A stretch of DNA of 64,000 nucleotides from an uncultured Roseateles sp. (GCA_946886855.1 CAMPJJ010000007.1:1-64000), one strand, 5' to 3'. Shown: positions 47,548 to 58,259, counted from the first letter of the stretch. Numbers and translations: made by a program. The notes: a model not told the origin generated them from the letters alone.

Positions 47548-49755
47548 ATGACCGCACGCAGCCAACACCACCGCCTCCAGGTCGATGCCGCCCTGGCCCG
47601 CTTCATCGAGACCGAGGCGCTGCCCGGGACTGGCGTCGAGCCCGCCGCCTTCTGGCAGGGCTTCGATGCGCTGGCGCATGAACTGGCGGAGAAGAATGCC
47701 GCCCTGCTGGCCGAGCGCGACCGGCTGCAGACGGAGCTCGACGGCTGGCATCGCGCCCACCCCGGCCCGATCGCCGACATGGCGGCCTACCAGGCCTTCC
47801 TGAAGCAGATCGGTTATCTGGTGCCGCTGCCGGCGGACCCGAAGGCCACGACCGCCAACGTGGACGCGGAACTCGCCATCCAGGCCGGTCCGCAGCTGGT
47901 GGTGCCGATCCTGAACGCGCGCTATGCGCTGAACGCGGCGAACGCGCGGTGGGGCTCGCTCTATGACGCGCTCTACGGCACCGACGTGATCCCCGAGACC
48001 GACGGCGCCGAACGCGCTGGCGGCTACAACCCGGTCCGCGGCGCCAAGGTCATCGCCTTCGCCCGCCAGGTGCTGGACCAGGCCGCGCCGCTGGCCGGCG
48101 CGTCGCACGCCGACGCCGGCGGCTACACGGTCACCGGCACCGCACTGGCCGTCGCGCTGAAGGACGGCCGCACGGTCGCATTGGCCGATCCGTCCCAGTT
48201 CATCGGCTATCTGGGCGACGCCGCCACCCCGACCGCGATCCTGCTGCGCCACAACGGCATCCACCTCGAGATCCAGTTCGACCGCGCGTCGACGATCGGC
48301 CAGGCCGACGCCGCCGGCGTCTCGGATCTGCTGATGGAGTCGGCCCTGTCCACCATCCTCGACCTCGAGGACTCGATCGCCGCCGTCGACGCCGAGGACA
48401 AGCTCCTCGCCTACCGCAACTGGCTGGGCATCCTGCGCGGTTCGCTGACCGAGGAAGTCAGCAAGGGCGGCCGCAGCTTCGTGCGCCGCCTGAATCCGGA
48501 CCGCGTCTACAAGGCGGCCAATGGCGGCGACGACATCGTGCTGCCGGGACGCTCGCTGCTGTTCGTGCGCAATGTCGGCCACCTGATGACCAACCCCGCC
48601 ATCCTGCTCGACGGTGGTCGCGAGATCCCCGAAGGCATCATGGACGCGGTGATCACCACGCTGATCTCGGTGCATGACCTGAAGCAGCTGTCGGGTTCCG
48701 GACTGCGCAACTCGCGCCGGGGGTCGATCTACATCGTCAAGCCGAAGATGCACGGGCCGGCCGAGGTCGGCTTCGCCAACGAGCTGTTCGGCCGCGTCGA
48801 GCAGTTGCTCGGCCTGCCGGCCTCGACGGTCAAGCTGGGCATCATGGACGAGGAGCGCCGCACCAGCGTCAACCTCGCGGCCTGCATCGCCGCCGCGCCA
48901 AGCCGCGTCGCCTTCATCAACACCGGCTTCCTGGACCGCACCGGCGACGAGATGCACACCGCGATGCTCGCCGGCCCGATGCTGCGCAAGGGCGACATGA
49001 AGGCCAGCGCCTGGATCCAGGCCTATGAGCGCAACAACGTGCTGACGGGCCTGAGCGCCGGCCTGCGCGGCCGCGCCCAGATCGGCAAGGGCATGTGGGC
49101 GATGCCCGACCTGATGGCCGCGATGCTGGAGCAGAAGATCGCTCACCCCAAGGCCGGTGCGAACACCGCCTGGGTACCGAGCCCGACCGCGGCCACGCTG
49201 CATGCGCTGCACTACCACCAGGTCAACGTGGCGCAGGTCCAGCAGCAGATCGAGGACGAGGCGCCCGGCGTCGATCGCGCCGAACTTTTGCAGCGCCTGC
49301 TCACGATTCCGGTCGCCGCCGACCCGTCCTGGAGCGATGCGGAGAAGCAGCAGGAGCTCGACAACAACATCCAGGGCATCCTCGGTTACGTGGTGCGCTG
49401 GATCGATCAGGGCGTCGGTTGCTCGAAGGTGCCGGACATCAACCAGATCGGACTGATGGAAGACCGTGCGACATTGCGCATCTCAAGCCAGCACGTGGCG
49501 AACTGGCTGTACCACGGCGTCGTGACCGAACAACAAGTTCGGGCGACATTCGAACGGATGGCCGCCGTCGTCGATGGCCAGAACGCCGGCGATCCGGTTT
49601 ACGAACCAATGTCCGGGCATCCGAACAGCATGGCGTATCAGGCGGCGCTGGATCTGGTGTTCAGGGGGCGTGAACAGCCCAGCGGGTACACGGAACCGCT
49701 GCTGCACGCGTGGCGACAGAGGCGCAAGGCGGCGGGCGCCGCCGGCGCACCCTGA
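47548..49755 (+). CDS. glcB: Malate synthase G
   Basis: A 735-residue single-chain enzyme that condenses glyoxylate with acetyl-CoA to malate, used in growth on acetate, glycolate or fatty acids. Sequence shows the TIM-barrel catalytic core with [14 protein letters not shown] near residue 270, [13 protein letters not shown] near 390, and the Asp/Glu magnesium ligands in [25 protein letters not shown] is near the C-terminus. The start at 47548 has GGAG six bases upstream; the frame from 47434 runs through the regulatory region. No isocitrate lyase gene is in the window. Followed by a terminator. Confidence 0.96.
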   Translation: MTARSQHHRLQVDAALARFIETEALPGTGVEPAAFWQGFDALAHELAEKNAALLAERDRLQTELDGWHRAHPGPIADMAAYQAFLKQIGYLVPLPADPKATTANVDAELAIQAGPQLVVPILNARYALNAANARWGSLYDALYGTDVIPETDGAERAGGYNPVRGAKVIAFARQVLDQAAPLAGASHADAGGYTVTGTALAVALKDGRTVALADPSQFIGYLGDAATPTAILLRHNGIHLEIQFDRASTIGQADAAGVSDLLMESALSTILDLEDSIAAVDAEDKLLAYRNWLGILRGSLTEEVSKGGRSFVRRLNPDRVYKAANGGDDIVLPGRSLLFVRNVGHLMTNPAILLDGGREIPEGIMDAVITTLISVHDLKQLSGSGLRNSRRGSIYIVKPKMHGPAEVGFANELFGRVEQLLGLPASTVKLGIMDEERRTSVNLAACIAAAPSRVAFINTGFLDRTGDEMHTAMLAGPMLRKGDMKASAWIQAYERNNVLTGLSAGLRGRAQIGKGMWAMPDLMAAMLEQKIAHPKAGANTAWVPSPTAATLHALHYHQVNVAQVQQQIEDEAPGVDRAELLQRLLTIPVAADPSWSDAEKQQELDNNIQGILGYVVRWIDQGVGCSKVPDINQIGLMEDRATLRISSQHVANWLYHGVVTEQQVRATFERMAAVVDGQNAGDPVYEPMSGHPNSMAYQAALDLVFRGREQPSGYTEPLLHAWRQRRKAAGAAGAP

Positions 49756-49824
49756 ATGCTCACGCAACAGTAACCATCTGTCGCGAATCGCCGGCATCGT
49801 TCGGTGTACGTCTCATATGCGAAG

Positions 49825-49846
49825 GCGGCCTCCAGGCCGCTTTTTT
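49825..49846 (+). terminator. Terminator of glcB
   Basis: 6-bp GC stem (49825-49830 with 49835-49840), 4-base loop and a run of six T. About 70 bases past the glcB stop. Confidence 0.8.
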
Positions 49847-50090
49847 GTTTTGTTCACTATCATTTTCAGCACTTTCTCGTCGCAATCTACCTTGTGACTT
49901 TCAGCATGCACATGCCTTTTGGCACGCTGACCATGGCGAAGGGCATGCCTCAAGAATCGGAAACCCTTAGGGGCCGCCCCCGAGATCCTTGGGATTCCCT
50001 ACTCCTTAAAGTTTCTTCACCTATACGCAGTGTCGTGCGACAGAAACACGTCGGCACAGCAATCGTTTTTGTCATTTCATGAGAGTAGGC
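49847..50090 (+). promoter_or_regulatory. AT-richer leader region of the second TonB receptor gene
   Basis: The 335-base gap after glcB contains the terminator and then about 240 bases of lower GC content. I see no riboswitch consensus, no gene that I trust and no clear operator. The receptor promoter must lie here. Confidence 0.4.
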
Positions 50091-52775
50091 ATGACCACTT
50101 CGCATCAACTTCGCCGCGTGAGCATCGCCACCGCGGTCCTTGCGGCTTCTATCGGAGCTGCGCAAGCCCAAGAGGCTGCGCAGCTGGAACGCATCGAGAT
50201 CACCGGCTCCGCCATCAAACGCTCGATCTCCGACGAAGGCGCACTGCCGATCACGGTGTTGAAGGCCGAGGAACTGCGGGCATCTGGCGTGACCAGCGTC
50301 GAGGCGATCGTCGAACTGCTGTCGTCCAGCCAATCGAGCAACACCGGAGCAAACTCCATCGGCTCGAGCACCGGTGGCGCCAGCTACGCGAACCTGCGCG
50401 GCCTGGGCACCAACAAGACCTTGGTCCTGCTGAACGGCCGCCGCATGACGGCCTTCGCCTTCGGCGCGAACGCGGTCGATCTGAACTCCATCCCCTTCGC
50501 CGTGATCGACCGCGTCGAAGTGCTCCGTGACGGCGCTTCCGCCGTGTACGGCACCGACGCCATCGGCGGCGTGATCAACTTCATCACGAAGTCCAACTTC
50601 CGCGGCGGCCAAGCCGTGGTTGAACTGAGCGATCCGAAGGAAAAGGGCGGCAAGAAGGAAGGCGCTTCACTGACCTTCGGCTTCGGCGACCTCGAGAAGG
50701 ACCGCGTCAACATCTGGGGCTCGCTGGACAAGCGCCGAGTCGACCGCATCCGCGCGCTGGATCGTGACTTCGCCAGGACCGGCATCATTCCGGGCAAGGG
50801 CGTGGCAGGCAGCTCGCCCACCACCTTCCCGGGCAACTTCACACAGGGCAACCTGTCGGGCAACCCGACAGCCCCGGGCTGCCAAGGTCCGCTGTCCGTC
50901 GTGAACCCGACCAATAACAAGGTCTGCATCTTCGATTTCAGCTCCACGATCGACATCGCGCCGGACGTCGACCAGACCACGTTGTCGGGCCGCGCCACGT
51001 TCAAGATCGCCGATAACCATGTGCTGTCGCTGGATGCGATCACCACGAAGAACGACAACACCGCGCGCGTCGCGCCGGACCCGGTGTCGGCCATCACCAT
51101 CCAGCCGAACAACCCGTTCTTCCCGAGCAGCTACCCCGGCATCGACCCGACCAAGCCGATCAGCGTGGGCTGGCGCATGGTGCCGGCGGGCCCCCGCACC
51201 AACGGTTCGCACTCGACCGCTGACCGAGCTGTGGCCGACCTCTCGGGGGTGGTCGCCGACTGGGACTACCGTGCAGGCGTCCTGTACTCGAAGAGCACCG
51301 CCAATGACGCCGCTGTCAACGGCTACGTCAACGCGCCGTTCGTGCGCGCCCAGGTGGCCGCAGGTAACCTCAACCCGTTCGCCGACGCGACGCCGGCCCA
51401 ACTGGCCATCATCGAGCAGGCCAAGCGCCGTGGTGTGTTCGCCAACGCGACCGGCGAAACCAAGGGTGTGGACTTCCGCGCGTCCAAGGAGATCTTCGAC
51501 CTGCCAGGCGGCCGCGCCGCGCTGGCCGTCGCGGCCGAATACCGCAAGGAAGAGTACAAGAGCGACACCAATGACGACGTCGTGCTGGCGATCCCGTCGG
51601 CCGGCCGTTCGCCCAACCACGTGGGCGGTGACCGCAACGTGAAGGCCATCGGCGTCGAACTGCTGCTCCCGCTGCACAAGATGGTGGAAGTCCAACTGGC
51701 CGTGCGCCGCGACGACTACTCCGACGCCGGCGCGACGACCAACCCCAAGGTCGGCATCCGCTTCCAGCCCATGAAGGAACTGGCGCTGCGCGGCTCGTAC
51801 AACACCGGCTTCCGCGCCCCGGGCCTGGATGACCTGTACGCCCCGCAGACCGTGACCTTCTCGTCCGGCGCGAAGAACGATCCCCTGCTGTGCGACGGCC
51901 AAGGGAATCCTATCAACGGCGGCGTGAAGAGCCGCGACTGCCAGTCGCAGCCCCAGGTTCAGAACGGCGGCAACCCCAACCTGAAGCCGGAGAAGTCCAA
52001 GACCTTCACCGCCGGCTTCGTGGTGGAACCGATCAAGGCGCTGACCGTCTCAGTCGACTACTGGAATATCAAGCTGCGTGATCAGATCAACGTCCTGCCC
52101 ATCGACGTGATCTTCGCCGATCCGACCCGTTACGCCGCGAACATTGTCCGTTGCAACACGCTGCCGGCGGCCGTGCAAGCGAACTTGCAGCGCTGCGGCG
52201 GACTGGATCTGAACAGCAACGCTATCGGCTACGTCATTCAGACGAACGACAACATCGGTCGCGTCAAGACCGACGGTATCGACTTTGCGGCGGCCTACTC
52301 CATGGGTCTGGGGGGCTGGGGCAATCTGGGTCTGTCTTACGAGAGCACCTACGTTCACAGCTACGAGTACCAGACGAATCCATCGCAGAAGGACTACACG
52401 CAGAACGTCGGCGTCTACAAGGATGGCAGCCCGATCCTGCGCTGGAAGCACACTTTCTCGGCGGCCTGGGCGATGAACGCCTGGAGCTCGCGTCTGGCGA
52501 TCCGTCACCAGAGCGGCTACACCGACCAGAACGATCCCACGACGGTGGTTGGTGGCCCGTCGTTCTACGGCAACGTGGCAACGTACACGCTGGTCGACCT
52601 GTCCGGCACCTACAAGTTCAACAAGTCCACGTCGGTGACGCTGGGCGTGAAGAACCTGTTCGATACCGACCCGTCGTTCTCGAACCAGTCGACACGTTCG
52701 CAGCGCGGTTATGACCCCCGTTATTCGGATCCGACCGGCCGCGCGTTCTTCCTGCGCGCCGCTTACGGTTTCTGA
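50091..52775 (+). CDS. TonB-dependent receptor, GSAIKR subgroup (copy A)
   Basis: A 894-residue outer-membrane receptor. Signal peptide 1-26 (ending GAAQAQE), plug domain (about 35-170) starting ERIEITGSAIKR with LRGLGTNKTLVLLNGRR and DGASAVYGTDAIGGVINFI, and a long barrel ending in Phe (AAYGF). Close paralogue of the receptors at 55-57.6 and 58.3-60.9 kb. The large barrel and plug type are common in receptors for peptides or oligosaccharides in TonB-rich bacteria; an S9 peptidase gene follows on the opposite strand. ATG at 50091 is chosen over 50079 because GAGAG lies just upstream; uncertain by four codons. Confidence 0.92.
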   Translation: MTTSHQLRRVSIATAVLAASIGAAQAQEAAQLERIEITGSAIKRSISDEGALPITVLKAEELRASGVTSVEAIVELLSSSQSSNTGANSIGSSTGGASYANLRGLGTNKTLVLLNGRRMTAFAFGANAVDLNSIPFAVIDRVEVLRDGASAVYGTDAIGGVINFITKSNFRGGQAVVELSDPKEKGGKKEGASLTFGFGDLEKDRVNIWGSLDKRRVDRIRALDRDFARTGIIPGKGVAGSSPTTFPGNFTQGNLSGNPTAPGCQGPLSVVNPTNNKVCIFDFSSTIDIAPDVDQTTLSGRATFKIADNHVLSLDAITTKNDNTARVAPDPVSAITIQPNNPFFPSSYPGIDPTKPISVGWRMVPAGPRTNGSHSTADRAVADLSGVVADWDYRAGVLYSKSTANDAAVNGYVNAPFVRAQVAAGNLNPFADATPAQLAIIEQAKRRGVFANATGETKGVDFRASKEIFDLPGGRAALAVAAEYRKEEYKSDTNDDVVLAIPSAGRSPNHVGGDRNVKAIGVELLLPLHKMVEVQLAVRRDDYSDAGATTNPKVGIRFQPMKELALRGSYNTGFRAPGLDDLYAPQTVTFSSGAKNDPLLCDGQGNPINGGVKSRDCQSQPQVQNGGNPNLKPEKSKTFTAGFVVEPIKALTVSVDYWNIKLRDQINVLPIDVIFADPTRYAANIVRCNTLPAAVQANLQRCGGLDLNSNAIGYVIQTNDNIGRVKTDGIDFAAAYSMGLGGWGNLGLSYESTYVHSYEYQTNPSQKDYTQNVGVYKDGSPILRWKHTFSAAWAMNAWSSRLAIRHQSGYTDQNDPTTVVGGPSFYGNVATYTLVDLSGTYKFNKSTSVTLGVKNLFDTDPSFSNQSTRSQRGYDPRYSDPTGRAFFLRAAYGF

Positions 52776-52828
52776 TACCGGGAGGTCATGACGCCGCCTA
52801 CGGGCGGAGCCATGCAGGCACCACGCAG

Positions 52829-52866
52829 AAACGCCGAACCGGATTACCGGATCGGCGTTTTTTTCT
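52829..52866 (+). terminator. Terminator of receptor copy A
   Basis: 14-bp stem with one mismatch (52829-52842 with 52847-52860) followed by T-rich sequence, about 54 bases past the stop. Confidence 0.88.
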
Positions 52867-52902
52867 TGTACCTGCAGGTGCTCGGCGTCGGTGGGGCGCA
52901 TG

Positions 52903-52927
52903 AAAAAAGGCGCCCCGCGGGGCGCCT
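52903..52927 (-). terminator. Terminator of the S9 peptidase gene
   Basis: AGGCGCCCCGCGGGGCGCCT, a 20-bp perfect palindrome followed on the minus strand by a T run, 27 bases past the peptidase stop. Confidence 0.85.
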
Positions 52928-52954
52928 CAGGCGAGATGAGACGTGTGCCCAGCT

Positions 52955-54952
52955 TCACGCCAGGTTCTTGGCCAGGAATCGCTCGACGCGTGCCCAGAAG
53001 TCGAAATTGTTGGCCTCCTTGCGCCAGCCGTGGGCTTCGTCGGCGTAGACCACCCATTCAACGTTCTTGTTGTGGCCGCGAAGCGCGTCGCGCATCTTCT
53101 CGCCGTTGATCAGCGGCACGCGGACATCCAGCGCGCCATACGCCATCAGCACCGGCTGACGGATCTCCGCGGCGCGCAGCAGCGGAGAGGTCTGCTTGAA
53201 CTGCTCGGCGTCCTTCTCCGGATCCCCGATCAGGCGGCGGCGGCCGGCGTCAGGTCCGCCGAAGCGGTTGAAGTCGGTCCAGGTCACGGTGAACATGAAG
53301 CTGGGATCCGTCACCCCGACCCAGTTGATGCCGCACTTGAAGAGTTCCGGCTCCTTGGCCAATCCCATCATGGTCAGGTAGCCGCCGTAGCTTGCACCCG
53401 CCAGGCAAACGCGCTTGGGATCGACCTTGCCCTGCGCGATCAGCAGCTTGACGCCGTCGGTGACATCGTCCTGCATGGCCAGGCCCCATTGCTTCCAGCC
53501 GGCGCGGAACAGCTTGTCGCCGAAACCGGTGGACGCGCGTGGCGCCGGCATGAACACCGCGTAGCCGCGCGACACGAGGAACTGCACCACCGGGTCCCAG
53601 CGCGCGTGGATGGGCCGCACCCACGGGCCGCCATAGTGCAGCACCACCAGCGGCGGCTTGCCCTCGCCCGCGGGCAGGGTCAACTGCGCGGGAATCTGCA
53701 TGCCGTCGCGGGCCGCGTAGCGGAAAAAGGTGGTGGGCCGCATTTCCGCGACCTTGACCCAGGGGCGCTGCGCGCCAAGGCCCTGGAACTTGTCGTCCTT
53801 GACCTGGTAGAGGTAGTAACGCCCGGGGTCCCGGTCCGAACTGGAGAACACCAGCACCACGCGGTCGTCGTCTTTGCCGCCGACCTGCATCGTATTGATC
53901 GTGTCCGGCAACGCCTTGTCCACGGTGGCCTGCAGCGCGGCCAGGCCTTCGTTGATCCAGTACGTGCCCGGCTGGATGGCCTCGTAGTCGATGCCCTGCA
54001 CGGCGTCGCCCGTGCGGTTGAAGCGCAGCGCAGCGTCGATGTCGAAACCCTTGACGGCGAACACCGGGTTGGGATCGACCTTGCCCGTCTTCGGGTCGAA
54101 AAGGTACAGGCCCTGCGTGTCGTTGCCCGCGTGGGCAGTGACGTACAGACGGCCGTCCGGTGCGAAGGCCTCCGGCTGCACGTGATCGGCGGAGTCTTCG
54201 TCCCGATAGGTGAGGACCTTGGTCCAGGGGGCGTCTGCCGACTCGCGGAAATGGATCTCGAAGACCTCGTCGAGGTAGGTGACGCAACAGCGCGGCACAC
54301 CCTTGCCGTCCACCAGCCATTGCTGCGCGTTGGGCGGACCGCCGATCGTCAACGGTGAGAACCGGCCGGTCAGCGTGTTGACGCGGTAGAGGGTCGAGGA
54401 GGCCTTGCCCTTGGCCTGGTACGAATGCGCCACGACGCGGATGTCGTCGGTCGGTTCACCGTTCTCCACGATCCTCGAATGCACTTCCGAACCGGCGGGC
54501 AGCAGCTTGGCACCTTCGGTCATGAAGGCGCGTTCGGCCAGGGTGACGTAGTTGCTGGCGTCGGCGTTGATGGCGAACAGTCCGGCCGCGCCGAGTTGGT
54601 CCGCGCCGCGCTGGCGGTCGGAGATGCCGAAATACAGACGCGTGTTGTTGACCCACCCCAAGCCACCGACGTCGCCGTCGGTGAAGTTGGTGATGATCTT
54701 CACCTTGCGCGTGGCGACCTCGACGACCACGATGTTGGCGCGGCCGTTGGCGGTGATGCGCGTACCGGCGACGAACTTGCCGTCGGGCGACAGACGCGCC
54801 CCCGACAGCACCGGATTGCGGAAGAAGTCTTCGACCTTCAGGGTGGAGGCGGAGGCTTCGGTGGCGGCGAAGCTCGGCAGGCCGACCATCGGAGTCAGCG
54901 AGGCCGCCGCGACGAGCGCGCGACGACGGGTGTCGGGAAGCTTTTGGTTCAT
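52955..54952 (-). CDS. Exported S9-family prolyl oligopeptidase-like serine peptidase
   Basis: A 665-residue alpha/beta-hydrolase peptidase. N-terminal export signal with TRRRALVAAASLTP (twin-arginine-like, cleavage near residue 30), beta-propeller (about 40-390) and catalytic domain (about 400-665). The triad is Ser521 in GASYGGY, Asp609 in GALDVRVP and His641 in DEAHGW. It likely cleaves small peptides in the periplasm. It lies between related TonB receptor genes, which suggests breakdown of imported peptides; peptidases of this fold encoded next to TonB receptors include lasso-peptide isopeptidases, but no lasso precursor, B or C gene is seen here. Substrate unknown. Confidence 0.9.
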   Translation of the reverse strand: MNQKLPDTRRRALVAAASLTPMVGLPSFAATEASASTLKVEDFFRNPVLSGARLSPDGKFVAGTRITANGRANIVVVEVATRKVKIITNFTDGDVGGLGWVNNTRLYFGISDRQRGADQLGAAGLFAINADASNYVTLAERAFMTEGAKLLPAGSEVHSRIVENGEPTDDIRVVAHSYQAKGKASSTLYRVNTLTGRFSPLTIGGPPNAQQWLVDGKGVPRCCVTYLDEVFEIHFRESADAPWTKVLTYRDEDSADHVQPEAFAPDGRLYVTAHAGNDTQGLYLFDPKTGKVDPNPVFAVKGFDIDAALRFNRTGDAVQGIDYEAIQPGTYWINEGLAALQATVDKALPDTINTMQVGGKDDDRVVLVFSSSDRDPGRYYLYQVKDDKFQGLGAQRPWVKVAEMRPTTFFRYAARDGMQIPAQLTLPAGEGKPPLVVLHYGGPWVRPIHARWDPVVQFLVSRGYAVFMPAPRASTGFGDKLFRAGWKQWGLAMQDDVTDGVKLLIAQGKVDPKRVCLAGASYGGYLTMMGLAKEPELFKCGINWVGVTDPSFMFTVTWTDFNRFGGPDAGRRRLIGDPEKDAEQFKQTSPLLRAAEIRQPVLMAYGALDVRVPLINGEKMRDALRGHNKNVEWVVYADEAHGWRKEANNFDFWARVERFLAKNLA

Positions 54953-54972
54953 GGCTCGATCGGTTGTGAACG

Positions 54973-54999
54973 AAAAAGGGCGCCGTCGCCGGCGCCCTT
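54973..54999 (-). terminator. Terminator of receptor copy B
   Basis: 9-bp stem (54976-54984 with 54991-54999) followed by a T run on the minus strand. It lies 26 bases past the receptor stop and just upstream of the peptidase start, so the peptidase depends on read-through or its own promoter. Confidence 0.8.
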
Positions 55000-55024
55000 G
55001 CAGTGTGACGTCTGTCGCTGCGGT

Positions 55025-57637
55025 TCAGCGGAAGGTGTACTTCGCGCCCAGCTGGAAGAAGCGGCCGCGGTTGGTGTACAGCTCGGCGAAGCCCATCTGC
55101 GTGTACGAGTTGCTCAACGCGTTGGTCAGGCTCAGCGGAGGCATCTTGTCGAACACGTTCTTGACCGTGAAGCTCAGCTCCAGGTTCTTCACGCCGGAGT
55201 ACACCACCTGCGCATCGCCTTCCTCATGGTTGCCGACCTTGCGGGTGTTGGCCGCGATCGGGAACGGACGGTCCGTATCCCAGAATCCGCCCACCGTGCG
55301 CCACTGCAGGTTCACCGCCCAGGGGCCGAGTTCGCTCTGGATGATGAAGTTGTTGCGGAAGCGCGGGGTGGCGTAGGTGCCCGAGTACTCGGCCCAATCA
55401 TCACCGTCACCCTGGCGGGTCTTGTTGGTGAAGTTGTAGGTCAGCAGGTTGCGCAGCGTGACGTTGCCCACCGGGGTGGCACCCAGGCGCCAGCGCGCAT
55501 CCACGTCCAGACCCGAGGTCTCACGCTCGGCGATGTTCTGCAGGTTGGTGAAGATGTTGAAGCGCGGCCCGACCTTCTCGAACAGGCCCTGGTCGATCGC
55601 GGACGCGATCGTCGGGGAGCTGATGTCGTTGGTTTTCTTGATCTTCCACCAGTCGATGCTGGCGTTGAAGTCCTTGGAGAGTTCGAACACCGCGCCGAGG
55701 TTGAAGGTCTTGCCCTTCTCGGGTTGCAGGTTGGGGTTGGCCCCGTTCACCTGGAACGCGTTCAGCAGGCAGCTTTCGGCACCGGTGGCCGGATCGACCG
55801 TGACCGGCACGCCCAGCTTGCGGCAAGAGTCCGCCGAGGTGATCGTCGTCGCACCTTCTTCCTGGGCGCCGAACAGCTGCTTCAGCACCGGAGCACGGAA
55901 GCTGCGGGTGAACGAGCCGCGGAAGGCCAGTTGCGGCGACACGGTCCACTTCAGGCCCAGGCGCGGGCTGGTGGCATCGGCGTTGGGGTACTTGTCGTAG
56001 CGGACGGCGGCCTGGCCTTCCAGGGACTTCAGGATCGGAATGCTCAGTTCCGTGTACACGGCCTTGTAGGTGCGCGAGGCTTCGACGGCCGCCTGGGCAA
56101 TGCCGCCCACGACCTTGCCTTCCTGCTGCAGCAGGTCGGGTTCGTCGGACAGCTTCTCACGGTTCAGGTTCACACCCACCGCGAACTGCAGCGGACCCGC
56201 CGGCAGTTGATACAGCTCGCCAGCGATCTGGGCGTTGAACGTGTCCAGGGTCGACTTCCCGACGCGCTTGGGCGAGACCTTCAGACCTTCCACGAACGCG
56301 GCGTCGTTGGTGCCGATGGTGGGGTTCAGCAGGCCGGAACCCGTGGCGTTGGCCCACTTGTCAGCGTCGTAATAGTTGTAGTCCTGGTTGGTGACCTTGC
56401 TCTCGCCGCGCGACAGCGAAACCTTCCAGTCGTACTTGTTCCAGGAACCTTCCAGGCCGGTCGCGACGTTGTAGAAGTCGGACTTGCGGTCCGTGATACG
56501 GGGGCCGCCCTGCATGAAGCGGCCGGCGATGTACACCTGGCCGGTTCCCGTGCCGTCGGCGTTCTTGATCTCGTACGGCAACTGGTTCGGGTTGGTGATC
56601 GGGACAATGAAGTAGTCCGGCACCGGATGCGCCTCGAAGTGGTCCTTTGAGGTGGAGAACGTGCCTTCCACGAACGCGCGGATGTCGTTGGACACCTGGA
56701 AGTTCGCGATCGCCATCGCGCTGACGCGATCGGCGCCGTTGTAGGCGGTCAGCAGCGACTTGTTGAAGTCGTAGCGGCAGATGTTGTTCGCGCCGAGCGA
56801 GTCCGCCGGGCAGGCGGCATAAGGCACGCCAACCAGGGCGCCGGTGTCCGGGTTGATCACGTTGCCGGTCGGCGAGAACGAGCTGCGCGCGTCGGACGAG
56901 CCGAAGCGACGGAAGTCCACCGAACTCGACAGCGAGCGATCCGAGCGCAGGATCGGATCGCGCTTCATGATGTCGAGGCCGAACAGGACGTTGTAGCGAT
57001 CGCTGCTCAGATCGCCGAAGCCCGCGGACAGGCCCGCGCGCTTCTCGGTGCCGTCGCCGCGGCTGGAACGGCCCCAGCTGCCGCCGACTTCGATCCCCTG
57101 GTAATCGGTCTTCGTGATGAAGTTGATGACACCGGCCACGGCGTCGGCGCCGTACAGGGCCGAGCCGCCGTCCTTCAGGATCTGGATCTGCTCGATCGCG
57201 CCGATGGGCAGCGAATTGATGTCGAAGGCGGCACCCGCGCCCGACGAGTCGTACAGCGCGTTCACCGGCAGGCGGCGGCCGTTCAGCAGGATCAGGACCT
57301 GGCTGCTGCTCAGTCCACGCATGCCGATCGCGGCGGTGCCGGATCCGGACGGCGAGTTCGAGGCCAGTTCACCCTGGTCGAAAATGTCGATCGACGGGAT
57401 GGAGCGCAGCAGTTCGTTGACCGACGTGGCGCCGGTGCGTTCGATCTGCTTGCGGCTCAGGACTTCCACTGGCGACACGCCTTCGGCGTTGGTGCGCTTG
57501 ATGGCGGAGCCGACGACCTCGACCCGTTCCAGTTGCGTGTTCGGCGGGGGGGCATCGGCCTGCTGGGCCTGGGCCAGGCCCGTCAGGCCGCCCAGGAGCA
57601 GCAGCGCTGCCGCGGAGAGAGTAGTACGTTGATGCAT
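55025..57637 (-). CDS. TonB-dependent receptor, GSAIKR subgroup (copy B)
   Basis: A 870-residue outer-membrane receptor. Signal peptide 1-25 (ending GLAQAQQ), plug (about 35-165; ERVEVVGSAIKRTNAEGVSP, MRGLSSSQVLILLNGRRLPV, DGGSALYGADAVAGVINFI) and barrel ending FR (KYTFR). More diverged from copies A and C than those are from each other, judged by the plug. Divergent from copy C across 622 bases. The S9 peptidase gene follows downstream on the same strand. Ligand unknown. Confidence 0.92.
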   Translation of the reverse strand: MHQRTTLSAAALLLLGGLTGLAQAQQADAPPPNTQLERVEVVGSAIKRTNAEGVSPVEVLSRKQIERTGATSVNELLRSIPSIDIFDQGELASNSPSGSGTAAIGMRGLSSSQVLILLNGRRLPVNALYDSSGAGAAFDINSLPIGAIEQIQILKDGGSALYGADAVAGVINFITKTDYQGIEVGGSWGRSSRGDGTEKRAGLSAGFGDLSSDRYNVLFGLDIMKRDPILRSDRSLSSSVDFRRFGSSDARSSFSPTGNVINPDTGALVGVPYAACPADSLGANNICRYDFNKSLLTAYNGADRVSAMAIANFQVSNDIRAFVEGTFSTSKDHFEAHPVPDYFIVPITNPNQLPYEIKNADGTGTGQVYIAGRFMQGGPRITDRKSDFYNVATGLEGSWNKYDWKVSLSRGESKVTNQDYNYYDADKWANATGSGLLNPTIGTNDAAFVEGLKVSPKRVGKSTLDTFNAQIAGELYQLPAGPLQFAVGVNLNREKLSDEPDLLQQEGKVVGGIAQAAVEASRTYKAVYTELSIPILKSLEGQAAVRYDKYPNADATSPRLGLKWTVSPQLAFRGSFTRSFRAPVLKQLFGAQEEGATTITSADSCRKLGVPVTVDPATGAESCLLNAFQVNGANPNLQPEKGKTFNLGAVFELSKDFNASIDWWKIKKTNDISSPTIASAIDQGLFEKVGPRFNIFTNLQNIAERETSGLDVDARWRLGATPVGNVTLRNLLTYNFTNKTRQGDGDDWAEYSGTYATPRFRNNFIIQSELGPWAVNLQWRTVGGFWDTDRPFPIAANTRKVGNHEEGDAQVVYSGVKNLELSFTVKNVFDKMPPLSLTNALSNSYTQMGFAELYTNRGRFFQLGAKYTFR

Positions 57638-58259
57638 GTGTCGCTTCCCAATTGAGCTGTGGAACCTATCGAACCACGGCAGACAGCACGGCGACGCGCG
57701 GCCGGGTTGGATGCGCTGGCGAACGGCTGATCCGAGTGATTGATTTTTTGGCAGCCACCTCGAGACCCTGTCGGGGAACTCTCTAGGTCACAAATCGGAC
57801 GCTTGTGCTTCATCCGGGATGCCAGCGATAGGAGGCGTGCCATAAGTCATTGATCGACAACACATATTGGCTAACGCAACAACAACGTGAAGTCATTCGT
57901 AAAGTTTGATTTCTGTTTTGCGTCCGACCGGAGCGTTGGCGAGGGGCAACGAAATGTGGCCGGTGGTCCAGCATTGGCCTCCGTTAACAAGTGGTAACCC
58001 GAACAGGGCCAAGCCGAACCGGTGAGGGCGCTTCGCCGATCTGTCGTGGCCGAGCAACAAATCTGCAAATGCAGATCAGGGTTTTCCTTGGTATGTGCCG
58101 GCTCAGAAATGCCAAACGCCCCTTCCTATTACTAAGCGCACCCGAGCAACAAAAGTACATGGGACCTTCTGCACACTGCGCCCAGCCGCGGATACCTCGT
58201 GGCCTATTTTTGTTACGCCGTTCTTACAACGACCGGCGTGACTAACAGGAGTTGCAGAG
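57638..58259. promoter_or_regulatory. Divergent regulatory region between receptor copies B and C
   Basis: 622 bases without a gene that I can support, and AT-richer than the flanks. Visible elements: a perfect inverted repeat ATCTGCA-AA-TGCAGAT at 58061-58076, and an 11-base direct repeat CGAGCAACAAA at 58051-58061 and 58143-58153, the first copy abutting the inverted repeat. Candidate promoter elements for copy C lie in TTTTTGTTACG (about 58205-58216) and for copy B in the AT-rich 57895-57920. AGGAG precedes the copy C start. Confidence 0.55.

Noticed and set aside
49804..50082. 92-codon frame between glcB and receptor A
   Set aside because: Starts at the terminator, lacks a ribosome site and codon bias, and has no recognisable family.
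49847..50090. Cobalamin or other riboswitch before a TonB receptor gene
   Set aside because: I looked for the B12-box (GCCACTG-like) and other familiar cores here and before the other receptors and found none.
54425..56650. Long plus-strand frame opposite the S9 peptidase and receptor B
   Set aside because: Spans two genes and a terminator on the other strand; shadow.
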